This document shows, one piece after another, positions 34,059-43,192 of a stretch of 64,000 nt of DNA (position 1 is the first letter of the stretch; each line of letters starts with the position of its first letter). Both the position numbers and the translations under genes were made by a program. This DNA is from Wocania_A sp965224845. Lineage in GTDB: Bacteria > Bacteroidota > Bacteroidia > Flavobacteriales > Flavobacteriaceae. The stretch lies in NCBI GenBank assembly GCA_965224845.1, contig CBDDAJ010000032.1:62001-126000 (forward strand). The letters run 5' to 3'. The notes under the pieces are model-generated. The model did no database searches. It was given only the letters and a program-made list of their open reading frames with translations, and had not been told where the DNA came from.

Positions 34059-35078
34059 TTAATGAAATGCATATTGTAATCCAAAAGTTAAATTATAATT
34101 TTGTTTTAATTGAATACCGTTTACATCCTGATAAAGCGGGGTGCTTATTTCTCCTGCGAATCTTAGGCCTTTTAAGTGGCCATTTTTGATTATGTAATTT
34201 AACCCGAATCCAGAGTTAAAAAAAGTACCTCCAGAATTTGCTGTGTCTGCAGTAGTTACCATCATGGGGTTTAATAAGGTACTAGTACCCTCTATTTGAT
34301 CTATAAGAAGAACTTGTAATCTTACAGACACGCTCAGGTTATCTCCAGCTTTAGCAGCGATCCAGTTATTAAAACTATAGCGATTTCCAAATTTATAATC
34401 CTGGTCGTTGTCATTTATATTAATCATGCCCGTTAATTGGTGCCCCCAAGATAATTTATCACATTGTCCTAAATAGGTTAGCCCTAGTTTGGCTCCAATT
34501 GATCCGGTACCTAATTGCATTGGATAAGGTAATTGAACAGCATTGCCCATAGATACAGGTAATACATTTTTTTTCTCGATACTACCCGTTGGAATATTAA
34601 TGCCTATTTGAGCATGCATAGCGTGTTTGTTTTTATTAAATAAGCTGTACAAAGCACTAAGCATAACATCTCCTAAACCACTTGTATTAGTGTTGAATTG
34701 ATTGCCGTTACGCATTTGTAAAGTCATATCATTTTCTAAATAATGTCCCATAATCATTAAAGTGATTTTATCAGATGGAGCATACATCATACCAAGCATG
34801 TGCATGTTCATTATCATATCTTGTGGAGCAACCATATAATTGGCATGAGCATCTGCATTTGTAGCATCATTATTGCCTTGTCTTAATTGCCTCATGTCCA
34901 TGGTCATGTAACGGTAAGAGAACATAAATTCCCCTTTATGGTGTACATGATCGGCCATTACAGCAATTGGAGCATGTCCGTCAGGTCTGTTTGACGACCA
35001 TTTGTTATTTTCTTTTTTCTCTTGTGCAAAAGTTAATGAAGTTGCAACGCATAGCATTGCAATTAAAAAATATTTCAT
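34059..35078 (-). CDS. Met/His-rich outer-membrane protein, transporter (MetA_deg-like) family
   Basis: A 339-residue exported protein (signal peptide residues 1-18, ending TFAQ) with a beta-barrel pattern and an aromatic C-terminal segment (YAFH). It is related to the phenol_MetA_deg-like outer-membrane 'transporter' family. The N-terminal half is strikingly rich in Met and His: MADHVHHKGEFMFSYRYM, MTMDMRQ, and DMIMNMHMLGMM. Clusters like these are typical of soft-metal (Cu, Ag) handling proteins. The next gene upstream on the strand encodes a small membrane protein with CNGNC. I infer a metal-related role; direct evidence is compositional only. Confidence 0.78.
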   Translation of the reverse strand: MKYFLIAMLCVATSLTFAQEKKENNKWSSNRPDGHAPIAVMADHVHHKGEFMFSYRYMTMDMRQLRQGNNDATNADAHANYMVAPQDMIMNMHMLGMMYAPSDKITLMIMGHYLENDMTLQMRNGNQFNTNTSGLGDVMLSALYSLFNKNKHAMHAQIGINIPTGSIEKKNVLPVSMGNAVQLPYPMQLGTGSIGAKLGLTYLGQCDKLSWGHQLTGMININDNDQDYKFGNRYSFNNWIAAKAGDNLSVSVRLQVLLIDQIEGTSTLLNPMMVTTADTANSGGTFFNSGFGLNYIIKNGHLKGLRFAGEISTPLYQDVNGIQLKQNYNLTFGLQYAFH

Positions 35079-35160
35079 AGTGTAATTTTTAAATTGTGTA
35101 TAAAACGTTATGTTTCTTAACGAATTTTAATTCGAAGAAATTTAGAATAAGAAGTATGTT

Positions 35161-35535
35161 TTATACAAAATCAGGAGGATGAAACTCACTATATTGATAA
35201 TTAAAGCGGTATAAGTTTTTATATAAAAGCACGTTGTTTTTTGTAGAACTAACAAAGCGTTCTACTGGTTTTATCTGAAGGATATTTACAAAACCAATAG
35301 GGTAATTTTCTAAAGAGACTTTTAGTGAAGCAAAAGGTTGATTTTCTTGTTGTTTTTCAACTTCTTTTATTAGATAACAATTCCCGTTACATTCAAGCTC
35401 AGGCTTATCCTTGTTTATACATAAAAACTCAGCAATATAATCTTGATTTAAAAAATATTCAACATAAGGTTGAATAGGTCTAAGCATAGCAACCATGTAC
35501 AAGAAAATAAAAAAACCTGTAATTATTTTATGCAA
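35161..35535 (-). CDS. Small membrane-anchored protein with a CxxxC motif
   Basis: A 124-residue protein with one N-terminal hydrophobic helix (residues 5-20) and a periplasmic domain carrying ELECNGNCYLIKEVEK, a Cys-x3-Cys-Tyr-Leu motif that I know from short uncharacterised Bacteroidota proteins near copper and other metal genes. The protein ends in FHPPDFV. It is 82 bp upstream of the Met/His-rich outer-membrane protein gene on the same strand, likely in one transcription unit. Function unknown; the paired Cys could bind metal or form a disulfide. Confidence 0.72.
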   Translation of the reverse strand: MHKIITGFFIFLYMVAMLRPIQPYVEYFLNQDYIAEFLCINKDKPELECNGNCYLIKEVEKQQENQPFASLKVSLENYPIGFVNILQIKPVERFVSSTKNNVLLYKNLYRFNYQYSEFHPPDFV

Positions 35536-35600
35536 AATATTTTTTTAGCAAAGATATGTTTAGTTATAAAAATGTTGCCTGATTATAAATCATTTTTATG

Positions 35601-36326
35601 TTAATTCTTTAATTTATCAATAGCTAATGGTAATAAACGTTCAACAAATTTTGTATAGGCAAGTTTTGATGGGTGTAGACCATCTGAGGCTATTAGGTTA
35701 CTGTCTTGCAAGCCTTTTCTGGTGATATCTGTGATATTAACATAGGTTAAGTTGTTTGTGCTGCAATAGTTTTTGGCAAAATCATTATATCTATCAATGT
35801 CTTTTGAAATGTTTTGATTTCCATTGCCAAATGGCGTATAGGCATAGTCTGGAATAGAAATAATTATAAGATCTTTTTTATACCCTTTTACACATGCGAT
35901 GGCCTTATTTATAAGTTGAACAAGTTCTTTTCTATAAACATTAAAAGATTTGCCTTGGTATTGATTGTTAACGCCAATAAGCAAGGTAACCAGGTCGTAA
36001 TCCTTTGATGGCTTTTCGGTATCTATTGCGGTTAGTAGGTTTGAGGTCGTCCACCCGGTTTTGGCTATAATTTTTAATTTGAATTCTGTACCAGATTTAA
36101 ATTCTGGTTTTAAACGATCCTTTAACTGTTCTGGAAAACGGCAAGATTGACAAACACTTTCTCCAATGGTATAGCTATCTCCTAAAGCTAATATTTTATA
36201 TGTGTCTTGGCTTTCAGAAACCGTTTGGTTTGGCTGCGTTTCTTCCTGATTAAAAGCAGACTTTTCAACAGAGCAACTTAATTGTATTATGGTATAAATT
36301 GCTATTACATAAACAATCTTTTTCAT
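35601..36326 (-). CDS. SGNH/GDSL-family hydrolase lipoprotein
   Basis: A 241-residue lipoprotein (lipobox QLSC, Cys18) with an SGNH hydrolase fold: block I ALGDSYTIGE (catalytic Ser), block II after KIIAKTGWTT (Gly), block III IGVNNQYQG (Asn), and block V DGLHPSKLAY (catalytic Asp and His). Family members are esterases or lipases, including carbohydrate esterases that deacetylate polysaccharides. Substrate unknown. A Cys pair in CQSCRFP may form a disulfide. It stands alone between the CxxxC gene and the gcdH terminator. Confidence 0.9.
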   Translation of the reverse strand: MKKIVYVIAIYTIIQLSCSVEKSAFNQEETQPNQTVSESQDTYKILALGDSYTIGESVCQSCRFPEQLKDRLKPEFKSGTEFKLKIIAKTGWTTSNLLTAIDTEKPSKDYDLVTLLIGVNNQYQGKSFNVYRKELVQLINKAIACVKGYKKDLIIISIPDYAYTPFGNGNQNISKDIDRYNDFAKNYCSTNNLTYVNITDITRKGLQDSNLIASDGLHPSKLAYTKFVERLLPLAIDKLKN

Positions 36327-36362
36327 TGTAACGTTTTAGATAAATATACGCATTTATAAAAT

Positions 36363-36395
36363 AAAAAATGCTCCCGGATTTTAGGAGCATTTTTT
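36363..36395 (-). terminator. Intrinsic terminator of gcdH
   Basis: A perfect 12-bp stem (36363-36374 with 36384-36395) and a 9-nt loop, with T-rich tails on both strands, lies 24 bp past the gcdH stop codon. Confidence 0.88.
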
Positions 36396-36418
36396 GTTTT
36401 ATATTATTACCAATGGCT

Positions 36419-37597
36419 TTATTTAAAGGCATTTAAACCAGTAACGTCTAAACCAGTAATTAATAAATGGATATCATGAGTGCCTTCATAAGTAATTACA
36501 CTTTCTAGGTTCATTGCATGGCGCATAATGGAGTATTCTCCGGTAATTCCCATACCTCCTAGCATTTGTCTGGCTTCACGAGCAATATGTATGGCCATAT
36601 CTACATTATTACGCTTAGCCATAGATATTTGTGCCGATGTTGCTTTGCCATCATTACGCAAAACACCAAGCCTCCAGGTTAAAAGCTGTGCTTTGGTAAT
36701 TTCTGTGATCATTTCTGCCAGTTTCTTTTGTTGGAGCTGGAACTGTCCAATAGGTTTTCCAAACTGTATACGTTCTTTGCTATAACGCAGTGCAGTATCA
36801 TAACAATCCATGGCAGCACCAATAGCGCCCCAGGCTATCCCATAACGTGCAGAATCTAAACAGCCAAGCGGGGCTCCTAAACCAGATTTGTTAGGTAATA
36901 AATTTTCTTTAGGAACTTTAACATTATCAAAAATTAATTCACCTGTTGCACTAGCCCTTAGCGACCATTTATTGTGGGTCTCTGGTGTAGAAAAACCTTC
37001 CATACCACGCTCTACAATAAGCCCATGAATTCTACCTTCCTCGTTTTTAGCCCAAACCACAGCAACTTGCGCAAAAGGGGCGTTACTAATCCACATTTTA
37101 GCACCGTTTAAAAGGTAATGGTCTCCCATATCTTTATAATTTGTTACCATACCACCCGGGTTACTACCATGGTCGGGTTCTGTTAATCCAAAGCATCCAA
37201 TCCATTCGCCACTGGCTAGTTTTGGTAAGTACTTAAGGCGTTGTTCTTCGTTGCCGTACTTCCAGATAGGATACATAACTAAAGAAGACTGTACCGAGGC
37301 GGTACTTCGTACACCAGAATCACCACGCTCAATTTCTTGCATGATCAAACCATAAGAAATTTGATCTAATCCAGCTCCGCCATATTCTTCAGGGATATAA
37401 GGGCCAAAAGCACCAATTTCTGCTAATCCGTTAACGATCTGAGTTGGGAATTCTGCTTTTTGGGCATAATCTTCAATTATAGGCGATACATCGCGTTTTA
37501 CCCATTCTCTAGCCGCATCGCGAACTAATTTATGCTCATCGGTTAGTAATTCATCTAAATTATAATAGTCTGGAGCTTCAAATAAATCAGGTTTCAT
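36419..37597 (-). CDS. gcdH: Acyl-CoA dehydrogenase, probably glutaryl-CoA dehydrogenase
   Basis: A 392-residue FAD-dependent acyl-CoA dehydrogenase. The flavin-binding stretches CFGLTEPDHGSNPGG and KMWISNAPFA are present. The C-terminal TYEGTHDIHLLITG carries the catalytic Glu and closely follows the glutaryl-CoA dehydrogenase pattern, which oxidises and decarboxylates glutaryl-CoA to crotonyl-CoA in lysine and tryptophan breakdown. Length matches GCDH. No CoA transferase or other pathway gene is adjacent; the saccharopine dehydrogenase-type gene 24 kb away would fit an earlier step of lysine catabolism. Another short-chain acyl-CoA substrate is the main alternative. Confidence 0.88.
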   Translation of the reverse strand: MKPDLFEAPDYYNLDELLTDEHKLVRDAAREWVKRDVSPIIEDYAQKAEFPTQIVNGLAEIGAFGPYIPEEYGGAGLDQISYGLIMQEIERGDSGVRSTASVQSSLVMYPIWKYGNEEQRLKYLPKLASGEWIGCFGLTEPDHGSNPGGMVTNYKDMGDHYLLNGAKMWISNAPFAQVAVVWAKNEEGRIHGLIVERGMEGFSTPETHNKWSLRASATGELIFDNVKVPKENLLPNKSGLGAPLGCLDSARYGIAWGAIGAAMDCYDTALRYSKERIQFGKPIGQFQLQQKKLAEMITEITKAQLLTWRLGVLRNDGKATSAQISMAKRNNVDMAIHIAREARQMLGGMGITGEYSIMRHAMNLESVITYEGTHDIHLLITGLDVTGLNAFK

Positions 37598-37987
37598 TCA
37601 GTTGATATTTTTTAAAATTGTGTTTTTGAGAAATTATTGTCCCCTTTTTTATTAAAAAAGTAATAATTGGTCAAATTTAATTAAATCTGTTGAGAAAGTT
37701 TAAAATATAAATCATTATTTAAGTGATAGAAATATGCTTCTGTTTTATGTAATACTAAGAGGTCATATTATTGTTTGATTTTTTTCATTGATTAAAATCA
37801 AACAGTAATATCGATTCCGCTAATTATATTTGTTATATTCTGATTGTTAGTTGATTACATCGCACTCTAACTTAAGCTGTTTAAAAAGGTATTATTTGCT
37901 TTGGCTTTAGTTTTGTAAATAGTTTTAAAGACTTGAATAGGGGAGAGATTGTGAAAATTACGTATAATTAATAACAGCTGTTCTTTA
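37598..37987. promoter_or_regulatory. Divergent AT-rich region with a -7 box for the cytochrome operon
   Basis: This 390-bp non-coding gap separates gcdH (minus) from the planctomycete-type operon (plus). TAGTTTTG at 37908-37915 matches TAnnTTTG but lies 72-150 bp before the candidate starts, so the 5' leader would be long. No ORF, tRNA or strong hairpin was seen. Confidence 0.45.
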
Positions 37988-40759
37988 ATGAATAAAAACA
38001 TGAAAATATTCAATAAAATGAATGTTTTATGGCTTGATGTTCAATGTACTTTTAACATGGTAAATATGCATAATTATAAATACTTAGGAATTTGTTTTTT
38101 CATATTTTTTGCTTTTACATCTTGTAAAGAAGAAAAGATAGATTTTAATACTCAAGTACGTCCTATCCTCAATAAAAATTGTATTAGTTGTCATGGTGGT
38201 GTAAAACAATCTGGAGGGTTCGGACTGGTTTTTAGAGAAAATGCATTAGGGGAAACGGCAAATGGTAAAATTGGAATTTTTCCAGGTCAACCCAAAAAGA
38301 GTGAAATGATTTCCAGAATTACCCATAAAAATCCGGAAATGAGAATGCCTCTTGAAAGAGAAGCGTTAGGCGAAGATGAAATTGAAACGCTAACCAAATG
38401 GGTAGAACAGGGTGCTGAATGGAAAGAACATTGGGCGTATTTAGAGCCCAAAAAACCAGAAATACAGAATTTCGAATCAGATTGGGGTAATAATCAGGTA
38501 GACTTTTTTACATATAAAAGGATGAAAGAACATAATCTTTCGCCAAATATTGAAGCTAATCCTTATGATTTGGTAAGGCGCGTATATCTTGATTTAATTG
38601 GATTGCCCCCAACGACAAATCAAATAGAAGCATTTATAAAAGATACATCTGAAAAAGGATATGAAAAACTAGTTGATTCACTTTTAGAATCTCCAAAGTA
38701 TGGCGAGCATTGGGCTAGTATGTGGTTAGACTTAGCACGATATGCCGATTCTAAGGGATATGAAGCAGACAGAGGAAGAGAAATATGGAAATATAGAGAT
38801 TGGGTAATAAAAGCTTTAAACGATGATATGCCATTTGATCAATTTACTATAGAACAATTAGCAGGAGATTTGCTGCCCAATCCAACTACAGAACAGATAA
38901 TAGCTACAGCATTTCATAGAAACACACTTAATAATGGTGAAGGGGGAACAGATAATGAAGAATACAGAATATCAGCTGTTATAGATCGTGTAAATACCAC
39001 TTGGGAAGTATGGCAATCTACTACCATGAGTTGTGTGCAATGTCATAGCCATCCCTATGACCCTATAACGCATAAAGAGTATTATACGTCGTTTGCATTT
39101 TTTAATAATACCTCAGACTGGGATGTGCCAACAGAGCACCCAATATATAGAGAGTTTGATAGTATTAATCAATCTGAATTAGAAGATGTTAAGAAATGGA
39201 TATCTGCTGTTTCTTCAAATGATATAACTAATAAATGGGAACATTTTATTCGTGTTCAAGAACCAAAAATAAGACCGGAAGATTTTTCTGAAAGCCAAAA
39301 TACAATACATTATAATAGATCTAATCAAGACTACATGGTAGTATCTAATGATGCATTTATTAAATTAAAGGATGTCCCTCTTAGTAATATCGATAGAATT
39401 TATTTAAACTATAATCAAAACCGGGAGTTTAAAGGGAAATTGTTAGTTAAAACGGATAGTCTTAATGGATCCATAATTGGCGAATTAGAATTGAGTAAAA
39501 CACGAGGATTTAATAATGTGCCAATAAAGATTAATACAGAATCTCAATCTGCAGATTTATATGTTCAGTTTAAAAGTAATGATAAAGACTATAAGTGCTT
39601 TATTGATGGATTTTTGTTAGGAGAAAAATTGCCCAATGATGAAAATCAGGATTATTTAAAAGTTTATAATAGAATAGATGCATTATTAAATGCAAGACCT
39701 GAGCATACCACTCCGGTAATGGTAGAAAAATCAAAAGCATTTAGTCGTGTAACAAGAGTATTCGACAGAGGGAATTGGTTGGTGCCAACAGATACGGTAA
39801 GTACTTCAGTACCTAAATTGTTTAATACTAATCATGAGCAATTTAAAAACAGATTAGACTTTGCAGAATGGCTGGTAAGTGATACTAATTATTTAACGGG
39901 AAGAGTTATTGTAAATAGGTTTTGGTCTAAAATCTTTGGTAAAGGTATTGTTAAAACTTCAGAAGACTTTGGAACCTTAGGAGACAGACCAACACATCCT
40001 GAATTATTAGATTGGCTGGCTCTTAATTTTTCTAACGAATGGGAATGGAGCATTAAAAAACTTTTAAAAACCATGGTTTTATCAGACACGTATAAGCAAA
40101 GTGCTGTGATTTCAAAGGATGCAAAAAATAAAGACCCTTATAATCAATGGTTAGCCAGAAGCCCAAGAGTACGTCTTTCGGCAGAACAAATAAGAGATCA
40201 GGCTTTAGTGATATCTGGCTTACTAAGTGATAAAATGTACGGTCCCAGCGTAATGCCACATCAACCAGATGGTGTTTGGACTGTGGTTTATAATAATGAT
40301 CAATGGAAAACCAGTGAAGGTGAAGATGCTTACCGAAGGGGGCTTTATACCTATTTAAGACGATCTAGTCCTTACCCTTCCTTTATAAGTTTTGACGCTT
40401 CAGAAAGAGAAACATGCTTATCCAGAAGAATTAATACCAATACACCGCTTCAGGCATTAATTACGTTAAATGATCCTGTCTATTTTGAGGCTGCTATAAA
40501 TTTAGCACAGCAAATTCATAAGGTAGATGGAGGTCAAAAAGAACAAGTAAATGCTGCTTATAAGAAGGTGATGGGGAAACAAATAAGCGAAGAGAAATTA
40601 GAAGTATTATCTAACTTACTTAATGAAACAGAAACATATTATTTAAAGCATAAGGATGAGGCTTTTGAACTGATCAAATCTGATGATTTAAAGCTGGCAT
40701 CACTCACAGTGATGGTAAATACTTTAATGAATATGGATGAATTTCTTGTAAAAAATTAA
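37988..40759 (+). CDS. Planctomycete-type cytochrome c, DUF1549-DUF1553 lipoprotein
   Basis: A protein of up to 923 residues combining three domains: PSCyt1 (haem motif CISCH at residues 65-69), DUF1549/PSCyt2 (about 165-365, with a second haem-type motif CVQCH near residue 347), and DUF1553/PSD1 (about 610-880; LDFAEWLVSDTNYLTGRVIVNRFW, EQIRDQALVISGLLS). The signal sequence with lipobox FTSC (Cys46) shows that translation probably starts at an internal ATG, 38057 or 38066. It is exported, haem-binding and membrane-anchored. The architecture is abundant in Planctomycetes and Verrucomicrobia, where such genes are linked to polysaccharide use; the reaction is not known. It heads a four-gene operon. 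Confidence 0.9.
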   Translation: MNKNMKIFNKMNVLWLDVQCTFNMVNMHNYKYLGICFFIFFAFTSCKEEKIDFNTQVRPILNKNCISCHGGVKQSGGFGLVFRENALGETANGKIGIFPGQPKKSEMISRITHKNPEMRMPLEREALGEDEIETLTKWVEQGAEWKEHWAYLEPKKPEIQNFESDWGNNQVDFFTYKRMKEHNLSPNIEANPYDLVRRVYLDLIGLPPTTNQIEAFIKDTSEKGYEKLVDSLLESPKYGEHWASMWLDLARYADSKGYEADRGREIWKYRDWVIKALNDDMPFDQFTIEQLAGDLLPNPTTEQIIATAFHRNTLNNGEGGTDNEEYRISAVIDRVNTTWEVWQSTTMSCVQCHSHPYDPITHKEYYTSFAFFNNTSDWDVPTEHPIYREFDSINQSELEDVKKWISAVSSNDITNKWEHFIRVQEPKIRPEDFSESQNTIHYNRSNQDYMVVSNDAFIKLKDVPLSNIDRIYLNYNQNREFKGKLLVKTDSLNGSIIGELELSKTRGFNNVPIKINTESQSADLYVQFKSNDKDYKCFIDGFLLGEKLPNDENQDYLKVYNRIDALLNARPEHTTPVMVEKSKAFSRVTRVFDRGNWLVPTDTVSTSVPKLFNTNHEQFKNRLDFAEWLVSDTNYLTGRVIVNRFWSKIFGKGIVKTSEDFGTLGDRPTHPELLDWLALNFSNEWEWSIKKLLKTMVLSDTYKQSAVISKDAKNKDPYNQWLARSPRVRLSAEQIRDQALVISGLLSDKMYGPSVMPHQPDGVWTVVYNNDQWKTSEGEDAYRRGLYTYLRRSSPYPSFISFDASERETCLSRRINTNTPLQALITLNDPVYFEAAINLAQQIHKVDGGQKEQVNAAYKKVMGKQISEEKLEVLSNLLNETETYYLKHKDEAFELIKSDDLKLASLTVMVNTLMNMDEFLVKN

Positions 40760-40770
40760 ACAACATTGCT

Positions 40771-42237
40771 ATGGATTTGTATAACGAAGCACAGAAAAGA
40801 AAATTAGAATTTACAACAAGAAGGCATTTTCTAAAGCAATGTACAACAGGTTTGGGTGGTATAGCATTATCATCGTTATTAGGTGTACAGCATGTGTTTG
40901 GAGGGCATACAACACCTGGTTTTGATCCCGGGAATTTACCACATTTTTTGCCTAAAGCCAAACGTGTTATTTATTTGCATATGGCTGGAGCACCTTCGCA
41001 ATTAGAATTATTTGATTACAAACCAGAATTAAAAAAGTTACACAATTTAGATTGCCCTCAATCATTATTAGAAGGTAAACGCTTTGCATTTATTCAGGGA
41101 ACACCTAAAATGTTAGGGCCTCAATTTGATTTTAAACAGTATGGACAATCAGGAACGTATATATCTGATGCATTACCGCATTTTAGTAGCATTGTAGACG
41201 AGGTGGCTATTGTAAAGTCTATGCATACTGATGAGTTTAATCATGCGCCGGCACAACTATTATTGCAAACTGGAAGTGCGCGCTCAGGAAGACCTAGTAT
41301 GGGAGCATGGGTAACTTATGGCTTAGGATCTGAAAATGAAAATTTACCGGGATATATGGTTTTAGTTTCCGGAGGAAAAAACCCCAGTGCCGGAAAGAAT
41401 GCCTGGGGAAGTGGATTTCTGCCTTCAGAATATCAAGGCGTACAGTGCCGTAATTCGGGAGACCCCATTTTGTATGTGTCTAACCCTAATGGTATGAGTC
41501 GGGATATTCGTAGAAAATCATTACAAGCAATTAATGATATTAATGAAAGTCAGTATAAGGAATTTAATGATGATGAAACCTTATCACGAATTTCTCAATA
41601 CGAAATGGCTTTTAAAATGCAAATATCGGTTCCAGATGTCATGGATGTTTCTAAAGAACCAGATTATATTAAGGATATGTATGGCGCAAAGCAAGGTGAA
41701 GCATCATTTGCAAATAACTGTTTGTTAGCACGAAGATTGGTAGAACAAGGCGTAAGATTTGTGCAATTATATCATTGGGGATGGGATATGCATGGCGATA
41801 GTAAAGCAGGGTCATTAAATGAAGGGCTAAAAACAAAATGCGAGGAAGTAGATCAGCCCATGACGGCATTAGTAAAAGACCTGAAACAAAGAGGGCTTTT
41901 AGATGATACCCTTATTGTTTGGGGAGGCGAGTTTGGGCGAACGCCAATGCGTGAAAACAGAGGCGGTGTAGTGATGCCTTATTATGGCAGAGATCATCAT
42001 ACCGAAGCCTATACCATTTGGATGGCAGGAGGGGGCATAAAGGGAGGTGTGTCTTATGGAGAAACCGACGAAATAGGGTATTATGGCATTAAGGATAAAG
42101 TACATATTCATGATCTACAAGCAACAATATTGAATCAATTAGGGATCAATCATGAAAAATTTACCTATAATTTTCAAGGCAGAGATTTTAGGCTTACTGA
42201 TGTACATGGTCGTGTGATAAAAGATTTGCTTATATAA
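40771..42237 (+). CDS. DUF1501 family exported protein
   Basis: A 488-residue protein with a twin-arginine-like signal (TTRRHFLKQCTTGLGGIALSSLLG) and a DUF1501 fold, which resembles sulfatase/alkaline phosphatase-type hydrolases. Conserved stretches: VIYLHMAGAPSQLELFDYKPEL, SMHTDEFNHAPAQ, RFVQLYHWGWDMHGD, and WGGEFGRTPM before DHHTEAYT. DUF1501 genes almost always accompany DUF1549-DUF1553 genes, as here (11-bp gap), so the two products probably act together in the periplasm. The exact chemistry is unknown. Confidence 0.92.
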   Translation: MDLYNEAQKRKLEFTTRRHFLKQCTTGLGGIALSSLLGVQHVFGGHTTPGFDPGNLPHFLPKAKRVIYLHMAGAPSQLELFDYKPELKKLHNLDCPQSLLEGKRFAFIQGTPKMLGPQFDFKQYGQSGTYISDALPHFSSIVDEVAIVKSMHTDEFNHAPAQLLLQTGSARSGRPSMGAWVTYGLGSENENLPGYMVLVSGGKNPSAGKNAWGSGFLPSEYQGVQCRNSGDPILYVSNPNGMSRDIRRKSLQAINDINESQYKEFNDDETLSRISQYEMAFKMQISVPDVMDVSKEPDYIKDMYGAKQGEASFANNCLLARRLVEQGVRFVQLYHWGWDMHGDSKAGSLNEGLKTKCEEVDQPMTALVKDLKQRGLLDDTLIVWGGEFGRTPMRENRGGVVMPYYGRDHHTEAYTIWMAGGGIKGGVSYGETDEIGYYGIKDKVHIHDLQATILNQLGINHEKFTYNFQGRDFRLTDVHGRVIKDLLI

Positions 42238-42257
42238 CAGAAAGCCATAATACACTT

Positions 42258-43166
42258 ATGAAACAAACCAGACGCCAATTTTTAACAACAGCAGGAGCTG
42301 CAAGTGCTGGATTACTACTAACCAGTATGAATGTACCCTTAAAAGTTACCCCAAAGAAAGGGTTTGCGCTCAAAATATATGCTACCAGATGGGGTTTTAA
42401 AGGCTCTATGGATGCCTTTTGTAAACAGGTAAAAGCTGAAGGCTATGATGGTATTGAAGATTGGTTTCCTAATAACCAGGCAGATGAAGACGCGTTATAT
42501 GAAGCTTTAGATAAATATGATTTGCAATTTGGAGCTTTAACAGGAAGTGGAGGCCATGGGTTTGCAGCACACCAGGAAAGCTATCAAAAAAACTTAGTTA
42601 AGGTTATATCAAAAAAACCAGATTTTATAAACTGTCATGCCGGTAAAGATTTCTTTTCATTTGAAGAAAATAAGCAGCTTATAGAATTTGCTATTCAACA
42701 ATCAAAAACTTCTGGTGTTCCCATATATCAAGAAACACACAGAGGCCGTATGTTATTTGCCTCGCAAGTATGCAGCCGTTTTATAGACGAGTTTCCAGAA
42801 TTACAACTTACATTAGATATATCCCATTGGTGTGCCGTTGCAGAAAGTTTACTGGCAGATCAAAAGGAAACCATAGAAAAAGCTTTAAAGCGAACATCAC
42901 ATATACATTCAAGAATAGGACATCAAGAAGGTCCTCAGGTTAGTGAGCCCAGAGCACCTGAATGGAAACATGCCGTTGATGCCCATTATGCCTGGTGGGA
43001 TGCTGTTGTAAATTATAAAAAAGAAGCAGGAGAAGCGCTTACTATGACCACAGAATTTGGACCGGCAAACTACATGTGGTCAATGCCTTATACCAGGCAG
43101 CCATTGGCAGACCAGTGGGCTATTAATGTGCATATGATGCATGAATGGAGAAAGCGATATTTATAA
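42258..43166 (+). CDS. Exported sugar phosphate isomerase/epimerase-like TIM barrel
   Basis: A 302-residue xylose isomerase-like TIM barrel with a Tat-like signal (TRRQFLTTAGAASAGLLLTS). Likely metal ligands are visible at the usual positions: Glu in YQETHRGRM, Asp in LDISHWC, His in SRIGHQEG and Glu in TTEFGP. Family members isomerise or epimerise sugars, inositols or keto-acids; a periplasmic location implies an unphosphorylated substrate. It is the third gene of the cytochrome/DUF1501 operon, 20 bp after DUF1501. This is the strongest hint that the operon processes a carbohydrate. Confidence 0.88.
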   Translation: MKQTRRQFLTTAGAASAGLLLTSMNVPLKVTPKKGFALKIYATRWGFKGSMDAFCKQVKAEGYDGIEDWFPNNQADEDALYEALDKYDLQFGALTGSGGHGFAAHQESYQKNLVKVISKKPDFINCHAGKDFFSFEENKQLIEFAIQQSKTSGVPIYQETHRGRMLFASQVCSRFIDEFPELQLTLDISHWCAVAESLLADQKETIEKALKRTSHIHSRIGHQEGPQVSEPRAPEWKHAVDAHYAWWDAVVNYKKEAGEALTMTTEFGPANYMWSMPYTRQPLADQWAINVHMMHEWRKRYL

Positions 43167-43192
43167 TAAACACTTTAAGACAGAAGACCTAA

